DNA of 64,000 nt. It comes from Prevotella sp. GTDB lineage: Bacteria; Bacteroidota; Bacteroidia; Bacteroidales; Dysgonomonadaceae. The stretch's first letter is position 1. The number at the start of each line of letters is the position of its first letter. This document shows, one piece after another, positions 43,264-50,961 of the stretch. A model generated the notes under the pieces. That model was not told the DNA's origin and did no database searches. It saw only the letters and a list, made by a program, of their open reading frames with translations. The position numbers were made by a program, and so were the translations under genes. The DNA lies in contig JAISUS010000003.1 of the NCBI GenBank assembly GCA_031271965.1, forward strand, positions 51,462 to 115,461, given 5' to 3'.

Positions 43264-43857
43264 ATGAAAAATATAATAGTAAATCAAATTCAAAGTTCAA
43301 TATTAACAAAGGAACTTCTTTTAAAAAATGAAAATATTATTGCTGCTATCGAAAAGGCGTCAGCAATAATAACTGATGCTTATCAATCAGGAAATAAAAC
43401 TTTGCTTGCCGGAAATGGTGGTAGTGCCGCCGATGCACAGCATATCGCAGGTGAATTTGTTAGCCGTTTTTATTTCGATAGGCCAGGCCTACCTTCTATC
43501 GCTTTGAGTACGGATACCTCCATTCTTACGGCTATCGGTAATGATTACGGATACGAGAAATTATTTTCGCGTCAAGTGCAGGCGCAGGGTGTAAAAGGCG
43601 ATGTCTTTATTGGCATTTCTACTTCGGGAAGTTCAAAAAATGTAGTAGAAGCCTTGAAAATGGCTAAGGAAAAAGAAATTTTCACAGTAGGATTGACTGG
43701 TGAAAAGCACGGCGCAATGGATGAGTTTTGTGATATTTGTATCAAAGTTCCTTCGCTCGAAACACCACGCATTCAAGAGTGTCATATTTTGATTGGTCAT
43801 ATTATTTGTTGTATAGTGGAAGAAAGTATTTTTGGAGAGCTTAATCCCAACAAATAG
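43264..43857 (+). CDS. gmhA: Sedoheptulose-7-phosphate isomerase
   Basis: A 197-residue SIS-domain isomerase converting sedoheptulose-7-phosphate to D-glycero-D-manno-heptose-7-phosphate. LLAGNGGSAADAQHIAGEFVSRF carries the phosphate loop, SLSTDTSILTAIGNDY follows, and GISTSGSSKNVVEALKMA and the C-terminal ECHILIGHIICCIVE (with the zinc-binding histidine) complete the family. Together with the kinase it points to heptose supply. It is the last gene of the polysaccharide cluster and ends 17 bases before the stop of the opposing xusC gene. Confidence 0.92.
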   Translation: MKNIIVNQIQSSILTKELLLKNENIIAAIEKASAIITDAYQSGNKTLLAGNGGSAADAQHIAGEFVSRFYFDRPGLPSIALSTDTSILTAIGNDYGYEKLFSRQVQAQGVKGDVFIGISTSGSSKNVVEALKMAKEKEIFTVGLTGEKHGAMDEFCDICIKVPSLETPRIQECHILIGHIICCIVEESIFGELNPNK

Positions 43858-43874
43858 AGTATGGCATATTACGA

Positions 43875-45005
43875 TTATTTTTTTGCCCTTAAATGTTTCT
43901 TATACCAAATAATATAACCAGTAATTGGGAGTGATGCCCCTATAGCACTTACTAAAAACATAATGATTTTACCCCAGATTCCCCAGATTCGTCCGGAATG
44001 AATATCATAATTCATCCGTCTTAGTTTATCCGCGGATGAAGCATCTGCATATTTTCCGGCATAAGGTCCCGTTCCGTGTAAAGGTTTTAGTGTATATTGG
44101 TCAAAAAATAAGTTGTCCGTTTTATAGTATGCCCCTTTTATATATGCTATGCTGACACGAATTACACCATCATTGGCAGACGGCAAGGCGAAATAATAAT
44201 CTGCGGCATTTGGGATTTCATTTAAAAGCTCTAAATATAGTTTGTCCAGTGTACTGTTCTCAGCTTTTATTTCTTTTATTTGTGTTGTATCAGACAGAGG
44301 TAGGGTGTATGGTTTCAATTCACCGCCGCCCGAAAGCTTATAGACCGATTTGCTAAACCAATCGAAACTCCATATTAATCCGGTCAGAGCCAACAAGAGT
44401 AGAATAATGAACGAATAACTGCCTAAGACACTATGTAATCCCCAAAGTATATTTTTTCGCTTTAGGGTGAAGTTACGTTTTACGACTTTCTTATTCCATC
44501 GTTTGGGCCACCATATAATCAATCCTGTAATGAGGATGATCGCAAATATTAATACACTTATTCCGACAATAGGTTTGCCAATATCTTGAGGTAACCAAAG
44601 ATGACGATGTCCATTCAGCATAAAACCGAAGAAATCAAATTCACCCTTCTGTTTTATTATTGTTTTTATAACCTGTCCTGTATATTGATTAATATAGACA
44701 GTAGTCATACCCTTTTCGAAATTGTAGTAGTCTACAAAAACGGCATCGGATGGTCTACCATAGGTTATAGCGGATGGGTTTATGCCGGATGCTTCTTTAT
44801 TTGCAATGGCTAGCACTTCTGAAGGCAATAGGGTAGGAGTATTTTGCACTTCGACCGTTTTCCATTGTTGAGATAGATTGATTATCTCATCTTTGAAAAC
44901 GTACAGGCAACCTGTAACACATACGATAAAAACAACTATCCCCGACAGTAAGCCGAGGTATAGATGTAACTTTATACAGATTTTTCTTATTTTGAAAGTC
45001 ATCAA
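43875..45005 (-). CDS. xusC: PepSY-associated inner-membrane protein (XusC-like)
   Basis: A 376-residue protein with PepSY_TM architecture: an N-terminal helix (LHLYLGLLSGIVVFIVCVTG), a periplasmic PepSY region, FMLNGHRHLWLP, helices at VGISVLIFAIILITGLIIWW and SFIILLLLALTGLIWSFDWF, and a C-terminal helix (GASLPITGYIIWYKKHL). Conserved histidines in the helices may bind heme or iron. In Bacteroides thetaiotaomicron XusC is the third component of the XusABC xenosiderophore system. Overlaps xusB by 4 bases. Confidence 0.85.
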   Translation of the reverse strand: MMTFKIRKICIKLHLYLGLLSGIVVFIVCVTGCLYVFKDEIINLSQQWKTVEVQNTPTLLPSEVLAIANKEASGINPSAITYGRPSDAVFVDYYNFEKGMTTVYINQYTGQVIKTIIKQKGEFDFFGFMLNGHRHLWLPQDIGKPIVGISVLIFAIILITGLIIWWPKRWNKKVVKRNFTLKRKNILWGLHSVLGSYSFIILLLLALTGLIWSFDWFSKSVYKLSGGGELKPYTLPLSDTTQIKEIKAENSTLDKLYLELLNEIPNAADYYFALPSANDGVIRVSIAYIKGAYYKTDNLFFDQYTLKPLHGTGPYAGKYADASSADKLRRMNYDIHSGRIWGIWGKIIMFLVSAIGASLPITGYIIWYKKHLRAKK

Positions 45006-46216
45006 TTTAGTTTAAATACTCCTGCGACAAAGCTGGCAGATACTTTTGCCCCACGTACGGCAGTTGCTGTTTGTGGATCGGTACGGTAAATATAAGTACC
45101 CTCATCCGTCGTTATTGGCATGTATACATATCCGCCATCATGTAAAACAGGAAAACGCCTGCCACCCATACCGCTATGTACAGGTATGCCTTCCACATCT
45201 TTCACCGTTTTGTTGTATATGTCTATTATGCAGCATTTCACTGATTTGTCAGACCATCTGTCATTAATTGTTTGTGGATTGAGAGTACAAACTTCAGCAA
45301 ACACTAATCCATTGCCCAGATATTTTATATGTGCAGGCTTAAGCCCTCCTGTCTTTGCCTCAAAATCAAAGAAATAATTATCAAACTCTGTGCTTCCGGA
45401 AGGAATGCGAACAAAAGCAGCATTTTTCGTACTTTGGGAAAATCCATTTGTAAAAGAAGAGTTCGACATCAGGTACATATCCCCCGACTCATCTTTGAAT
45501 ATCCCATTATGTGCATACCACGACCCGGCAGGTCCTGTGCGTGTATCCTTCATTATTTTATTCAATGTCATATCCGGATAATCGTATACAGCAACATAAG
45601 TTGTATCTGTATATCGGGTACTCCAGTCAGTCTGACTCATATGGAAGTAGGTCACGTATATTTTACCGTTGCTTTCACACAATCCTGTTATGCTAGGCCA
45701 TTCTAAAGTTGCAAGAGGAGCTATTGGTACATTGCGTTTGCGGATAAAACTTACTGCATTTATATCAGTATCATAGAAGGTTATCATATTGCCACTGGCA
45801 GCATTTGCCGGGATTTCCATTCCCATCATCGTAGTATTATTGATCTGACTAAATACACTTAACGATTGATTAAAATAATAATCTCCTGATTCCTGAATAT
45901 ATCCGGAGGCATTTCTCGTAATACCTTTTAGATGCGTAACTCCTAATCCACCTATGCAAAAGATAGTTTGATTGCCTTGTTCATAGTCGTGATAACCACT
46001 TTGCTCTATACCCTGTCCTTTGGCGTCAATTGTTCCGTTCATTAAGTCGGCAGCACTCACTACATAATATGTCGTTGTTCCGCTTGATGTTATTCCTAAA
46101 GCCAACACGTAAGGAGCGTCCTTTATTTCTTTGTTCTCTGTCAAATCTTCGCAAGAGGTATTACATAGCATGATACCCAGAAGAATGAGAAGATATATCA
46201 ATTTATTAGTTGTCAT
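45002..46216 (-). CDS. xusB: DUF4374 lipoprotein, siderophore-binding (XusB-like)
   Basis: A 404-residue lipoprotein. The signal peptide ends with the lipobox CNTSC (lipid cysteine at residue 23), followed by acidic residues, which fits surface export in Bacteroidetes. The mature part is a DUF4374 beta-propeller (blades such as TYVAVYDYPDMTLNKIMKDT). XusB of B. thetaiotaomicron binds enterobactin-type siderophores made by other bacteria and passes them to XusA. The gene order receptor-DUF4374-PepSY is the same here. Confidence 0.88.
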   Translation of the reverse strand: MTTNKLIYLLILLGIMLCNTSCEDLTENKEIKDAPYVLALGITSSGTTTYYVVSAADLMNGTIDAKGQGIEQSGYHDYEQGNQTIFCIGGLGVTHLKGITRNASGYIQESGDYYFNQSLSVFSQINNTTMMGMEIPANAASGNMITFYDTDINAVSFIRKRNVPIAPLATLEWPSITGLCESNGKIYVTYFHMSQTDWSTRYTDTTYVAVYDYPDMTLNKIMKDTRTGPAGSWYAHNGIFKDESGDMYLMSNSSFTNGFSQSTKNAAFVRIPSGSTEFDNYFFDFEAKTGGLKPAHIKYLGNGLVFAEVCTLNPQTINDRWSDKSVKCCIIDIYNKTVKDVEGIPVHSGMGGRRFPVLHDGGYVYMPITTDEGTYIYRTDPQTATAVRGAKVSASFVAGVFKLN

Positions 46217-46240
46217 ATTTGAAGTAAATTTACTGAAATG

Positions 46241-48649
46241 TTATTTTAAAAAGTAACGGAATTTTACGTTAAACGCTCTTCCCGGTTTTTGCAGGAAAAA
46301 GTTATCATATAATTTCTGATCGGTAAAATTGGTACATTCCAAAGCTACATTGTATTTCCCTTTTTTTATTGAATAGCTGATCGATGCATCGTGTGAAAAC
46401 TGCTCAGGTATAAGATCCTTATTATACACTGCACCCAATCCCGGAAGAGACAAGTAATATTCGGCCACAAAGTTCGCCATATAGTCGATGCTTAATTCCG
46501 AATCTTTCATTCCAATGTTCTGGAAACGCAGTCCGACATTCCCATTTCCGAACAGGTAAGGAATATTAGGCAGGCGATATCCGTAGTTGATATGTTCTAT
46601 TCTATTACCTTCGCCCACATAACTATTATCTACCTCTTCGAATTTCTGTTTATCACGTATATCCTGATATGTTAGGCTAACACTTGCGTGTAACAATTGT
46701 TTCCATTTATAACGTAAACTACCTTCAATACCTTTTGTCAGCACTTTCCCTATATTCTTATATCCGGAGGTTGGATTGGAAGTGGCTGAAACTTCTTTCA
46801 AGATGAAATCGCGGGTATCACGGTATATAAAGTTAGTTTCTAACATAAATGTATGCTGGCCAAGTATGTGCTCGTACATAATGCCCAGATTGGCATTGCT
46901 GCTGTTTTCTGGCTTCAAATCGGCATTGGCTGTTTGATACAATCCATCACCAAACATTTCGTGGCTTTCCGGTAAACGGAATGTCTTTTCATATGATAGT
47001 TTTGCTTGCAAGCTCGGTAATATAAAGTATGCAAATGCTCCGCCATAACCGATACTCGTTTTATCATTTTGAATTTTCTCGAAACGCTCATTCTCAGTAA
47101 ACTGATCTACTTTTTTGTAGGTATAACTATCCGTATTATAATTCTTTATAAATAGATTCGCATTCCACCTTTCGTATGTTGCCATCCATCCTAGCCCGAT
47201 AATATTTTTAGTTAGATTTTGAGGGAACTGATTTGATTCATTATTTGGATCACGTTTGTCAAATAGTTTTCTGTCCAATGACGAATAAACATGATTTATT
47301 GTTAATGAATTATGTAGATCTAACATATAACTTAGGTTTGTATTTGTCTGCCATTCCTTATTTGTTATTTTGGACTCCGTAGCAGCACTTCTTTCACCTA
47401 TTTTCCCGCTTTCGACAGATTCTCCCAACCAGTTGTATTTACGTGAGATTGTATCTGTCTTGTAAGACTTTACATGATTGTACGCACCATAAAAGGATAG
47501 GGACAATCCTTCTATAAATAAATCATCTTTTTTGTAGCGAATCGATGGAATCATAGACTGGCTTTCAGATGTTATTCCTCCATATACAGCATCCATTGTG
47601 GCTCCGGTTTGCACATCGCCATCATTTTTTGAAGCTATTATTCCCAATAATAGGTAGTCTGCAAAAGGTTTGTTTACAATTCCGGTTTCAAATTTAATGC
47701 CGCCGGACTCATATTTATCGTGGAAGCGTTTTACCCATTGATTACCAACAAATTTATTTTCGGAAAGATCCATAATAGGCGCATATACTTTGTAGTTATT
47801 ATCCGAATAGTTATAGAAAACATTGGCACGTAAAGTAAATCCGGTTTTATCTGTAAATGCACCATTTATGGAAGCTCTATGTGTGTTGAATGATCCGATG
47901 GAGTAAGCGGCATCCAGATAGTTAGCGTCTTTTCGGCTAACAATGTTTACAGCACCGCCCAAAGCATCAGCACCCAAATTTACGGGTAAAACTCCTTTGT
48001 AAATATCTACTCGCTCAGCCATGTTTACGGATATATTGCTAAGATTGAATGAAGATCCGAAATTGTCCATCGGAATGCCATCGAGGAAAAATTTAACTTG
48101 GTTTCCGGAGAAGCCATTCAAACTAAAATTGAAGTTTGATCCTAAGCCGCCATCTTCACGTACACGTACACTCGTTACAGTGTTTAGTGCTTTATTAATA
48201 GAAGGTAACGAGGTGTATAAATTCTTCACATCAAGCACTGTTATTGCATATGCTTGTTCTTGTTGTTGACGGGCCCTGGATTTTCCAATAATGGCAACTT
48301 CGCCGAGATTGACAGAGTTTTCTACTATTATATCACCTAAATTAGTGATTTTTCCGGCAGCTATACTAATAGCTATCTCTTTTGTTTCTATCCCAACACC
48401 AGAAACAGATAGTGTGTGATTGCCGGATGAAACCGCAGATATCTTAAACTCTCCCTTATCGTTGGCATATTGGCCTATTGTAGTACCTTTTATGGCTACT
48501 GCCACATATGGTACAGCTTCGGCATTTTTGTCCACAATACGCCCGGAAATTTCTCCTTTGTCTTTTTGCGCGATCGCATGCAGAGGCGACAGTATGAAAG
48601 CTAAAAAGACAGCGAACTGTATAAATATTTTTATTTGATTTTTTTTCAT
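46241..48649 (-). CDS. xusA: TonB-dependent receptor with carboxypeptidase-like N-terminal domain (XusA-like)
   Basis: An 802-residue outer-membrane receptor. After a signal peptide comes a CarboxypepD_reg-like domain (GEISGRIVDKNAEAVPYVAV), then the plug (LPSINKALNTVTSVRVREDG, QVKFFLDGIPMDNFGSSFN, GADALGGAVNIVSRKD) and a 22-strand barrel ending FNVKFRYFLK, with a C-terminal aromatic residue region. It is the first gene of the operon with the DUF4374 and PepSY proteins, so a ferric-siderophore substrate is likely. The name is given by locus homology, not by testing. Confidence 0.9.
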   Translation of the reverse strand: MKKNQIKIFIQFAVFLAFILSPLHAIAQKDKGEISGRIVDKNAEAVPYVAVAIKGTTIGQYANDKGEFKISAVSSGNHTLSVSGVGIETKEIAISIAAGKITNLGDIIVENSVNLGEVAIIGKSRARQQQEQAYAITVLDVKNLYTSLPSINKALNTVTSVRVREDGGLGSNFNFSLNGFSGNQVKFFLDGIPMDNFGSSFNLSNISVNMAERVDIYKGVLPVNLGADALGGAVNIVSRKDANYLDAAYSIGSFNTHRASINGAFTDKTGFTLRANVFYNYSDNNYKVYAPIMDLSENKFVGNQWVKRFHDKYESGGIKFETGIVNKPFADYLLLGIIASKNDGDVQTGATMDAVYGGITSESQSMIPSIRYKKDDLFIEGLSLSFYGAYNHVKSYKTDTISRKYNWLGESVESGKIGERSAATESKITNKEWQTNTNLSYMLDLHNSLTINHVYSSLDRKLFDKRDPNNESNQFPQNLTKNIIGLGWMATYERWNANLFIKNYNTDSYTYKKVDQFTENERFEKIQNDKTSIGYGGAFAYFILPSLQAKLSYEKTFRLPESHEMFGDGLYQTANADLKPENSSNANLGIMYEHILGQHTFMLETNFIYRDTRDFILKEVSATSNPTSGYKNIGKVLTKGIEGSLRYKWKQLLHASVSLTYQDIRDKQKFEEVDNSYVGEGNRIEHINYGYRLPNIPYLFGNGNVGLRFQNIGMKDSELSIDYMANFVAEYYLSLPGLGAVYNKDLIPEQFSHDASISYSIKKGKYNVALECTNFTDQKLYDNFFLQKPGRAFNVKFRYFLK

Positions 48650-48675
48650 TGTTTGTTCATATTATTAAAGCGCGG

Positions 48676-48683
48676 CAAAAATA
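48676..48683 (-). promoter_or_regulatory. Promoter -7 element of the xusABC-like operon
   Basis: On the minus strand TATTTTTG matches TAnnTTTG, about 27 bases before the start codon. Iron regulation (Fur) is expected, but I could not identify a Fur box with confidence. Confidence 0.5.
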
Positions 48684-48832
48684 GTATTTTATGTATTGTA
48701 AAGCAATCGTCAATACTAGGTATTTGGAAGATTATTGATACCTATATAAGGGGATGTTAGAAGTGGAATAAGAGAGAATCATTAGTCTATAAATGATTTT
48801 ATAAATTTCAATATTGCTATATAGAAAAATTG

Positions 48833-48840
48833 TATTTTTG
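48833..48840 (+). promoter_or_regulatory. Promoter -7 element of tdk
   Basis: TATTTTTG fits TAnnTTTG, 24 bases before the ATG. Confidence 0.45.
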
Positions 48841-48864
48841 CACATTATAAAATTACAATGAAAC

Positions 48865-49404
48865 ATGGGTAAAATTATTTTCAGATACGGTGCTATGGGC
48901 TCCAGTAAGTCCGCTCATTTATTGATGACAGGATATAATTTTGAAGAAAGAGGAAAGACTGTAGTATATGCAAAATCGAGTATAGACACGAGGGACGGAG
49001 AATACATCACTACCCGGTCGGGGATACCTCCCAAGAAAAGTTTAACTATACCCGAAAACTCAAATCTATTGATCTTATTTAGTAATCTTCAGAATCAATC
49101 CGTAATTATGATTGACGAATGTCAATTTTTATCTGAAGATGATATTAACCAATTGAATAAACTAAGCATAGAGAAAGATCTTGTAATAATTTGCTATGGA
49201 TTAAGAACTGATAGTGATAGCAATCTTTTTCTTGGATCTAAAAGACTATTTGAAATAGCAGATGTAATAGAAGAAATAAAGTCTTGTTGTTCCAGATGTG
49301 CAAGGAAGGCTACGATGAATTTATATTTAGGAGCGAAGAAAGATGTGGTTCTTATTGGCGATAGTGGTTATTTACCCATATGCCGGGAATGCTATTTTAA
49401 ATAG
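48865..49404 (+). CDS. tdk: Thymidine kinase (type II)
   Basis: A 179-residue type II thymidine kinase phosphorylating thymidine with ATP. The P-loop FRYGAMGSSKS is followed by the DECQF motif (catalytic Walker-B-like) and CYGLRTDSDSNLF. A zinc-binding module is seen as CSRCARKA and ICREC near the C-terminus. It is slightly shorter than typical (about 190-200 residues), so a shortened lasso loop is possible. The gene stands alone between the xus operon and the mannosidase genes. Confidence 0.85.
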   Translation: MGKIIFRYGAMGSSKSAHLLMTGYNFEERGKTVVYAKSSIDTRDGEYITTRSGIPPKKSLTIPENSNLLILFSNLQNQSVIMIDECQFLSEDDINQLNKLSIEKDLVIICYGLRTDSDSNLFLGSKRLFEIADVIEEIKSCCSRCARKATMNLYLGAKKDVVLIGDSGYLPICRECYFK

Positions 49405-49471
49405 AGAATAGGTCTAGGTAGGATTTATTCTCAAAATTGTATTTTTATACCATAACTATGAAAAATTTGTA

Positions 49472-50944
49472 ATGAAGAAAAAAGAACTATTAGCTCTGTG
49501 TTTCGGGGCGTCAACACTGTTCGCCGGAAATAATCTGTTTGCTTCCGAAGGAAGAACCCGTATCCCGATAGATAATACGCGGATAACTATGGGTATTGAT
49601 AAACAAACGAACCGCCCGCCTCAAAAAGATCGCTTGTTTGTTTCTCAAGCTGTAGAGAAAGAAATTGTACGTGTAAAGAAGTTGTTGATTAATCCTAAGT
49701 TAGCTTGGATGTTCGAAAACTGTTTTCCGAATACACTCGACACTACAGTGCGTCATTACAAAACAGATGGTAAAGATGATACTGTAGTCTATACCGGAGA
49801 TATCCATGCTATGTGGTTGCGTGATTCCGGAGCTCAGGTATGGCCTTATGTTCAACTGGCGAACAACGACTCTCAACTTAAAGCGATGTTGTCCGGAGTC
49901 ATACGCCGCCAGTTCAAATGTATAATTATCGATCCTTATGCAAATGCATTTCTTGATCCGCATGATCCAAATCCGGATCACCAGTGGATGAGCGATTTGA
50001 CGAATATGAAACCTGAGTTGCATGAACGGAAATGGGAAATAGATTCGCTCTGTTATCCATTGCGTTTGGCTTATCATTACTGGAAAATAACGGGCGATGC
50101 AAGCATATTTGATGAAGAATGGTTGCAAGCAATAACGAATATCCTTCGGACATTTAAAGAACAGCAACGTAAAGATGGAGTAGGGCCATATAAATTTCAA
50201 CGTAAGACCGAGCGTCCATTAGATACTCTTAGCAATAATGGCTTGGGTAATCCTGTCAATCCTGTCGGGCTTATAGTCTCTTCTTTCCGCCCTTCGGATG
50301 ATGCTACTACCTACTCATTTTTAGTTCCTTCTAACTTTTTTGCTGTAACGTCGTTGAGAAAGGCAGCTGAAATACTGGAAACTGTAAGTAAAAAAACAGG
50401 TCAGGCGAGAGAATGCCTTGATTTGGCGAATGAAGTAGAATCGGCTTTGAAAAAGTATGCAATCTACGATCATCCTAAATACGGTACTATCTATGCATTC
50501 GAAGTAGATGGCTTTGGAAATCAGTATTTGATGGACGACTCCAATGCTCCGAGTTTATTATCTATGGCATATTTGGGCGATGTGGATATAAACGATCCTA
50601 TCTATCAGAATACCCGGAAATTTGTATGGAGTAAAGATAATCCTTATTTCTTCAGCGGTACAGCCGGAGAAGGTATTGGCGGTCCCCATATAGGCTACAA
50701 TATGATTTGGCCGATGAGTATTATGATGAAAGCTTTTACTAGCCAGGATGATGAGGAAATTAAATGGTGTATAAAAAAGTTGATGGATACAGATGCCGGT
50801 ACCGGATTTATACATGAGTCTTTTCATAAAGATAATCCGCAGAAATTTACCCGTGCATGGTTTGCTTGGCAGAATACACTCTTTGGTGAGCTTATTCTGA
50901 AATTGGTAAATGATGGAAAATTAGAATTATTGAATAGTATATAA
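49472..50944 (+). CDS. Glycoside hydrolase family 125 (exo-alpha-1,6-mannosidase)
   Basis: A 490-residue enzyme. A signal peptide (MKKKELLALCFGASTLFAGN) targets the periplasm. GH125 hallmarks include TGDIHAMWLRDSGAQVWPY, the RKWEIDSLCYPLRLAYHYW block and the YDDSNAPSL-like segment QYLMDDSNAPSLLSMAY, with FIHESFHKDNP near the C-terminus. Known GH125 members remove terminal alpha-1,6-mannose from N-glycans or yeast mannan. It lies 17 bases before a GH92 gene and likely shares the transcript. Confidence 0.92.
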   Translation: MKKKELLALCFGASTLFAGNNLFASEGRTRIPIDNTRITMGIDKQTNRPPQKDRLFVSQAVEKEIVRVKKLLINPKLAWMFENCFPNTLDTTVRHYKTDGKDDTVVYTGDIHAMWLRDSGAQVWPYVQLANNDSQLKAMLSGVIRRQFKCIIIDPYANAFLDPHDPNPDHQWMSDLTNMKPELHERKWEIDSLCYPLRLAYHYWKITGDASIFDEEWLQAITNILRTFKEQQRKDGVGPYKFQRKTERPLDTLSNNGLGNPVNPVGLIVSSFRPSDDATTYSFLVPSNFFAVTSLRKAAEILETVSKKTGQARECLDLANEVESALKKYAIYDHPKYGTIYAFEVDGFGNQYLMDDSNAPSLLSMAYLGDVDINDPIYQNTRKFVWSKDNPYFFSGTAGEGIGGPHIGYNMIWPMSIMMKAFTSQDDEEIKWCIKKLMDTDAGTGFIHESFHKDNPQKFTRAWFAWQNTLFGELILKLVNDGKLELLNSI

Positions 50945-50961
50945 TAAATTATCATTCTGCT

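Noticed and set aside
45046..45706. Several plus-strand frames opposite the xusB-like gene
   Set aside because: They are antisense shadows of a well-supported DUF4374 gene, with cysteine-rich and biased composition.
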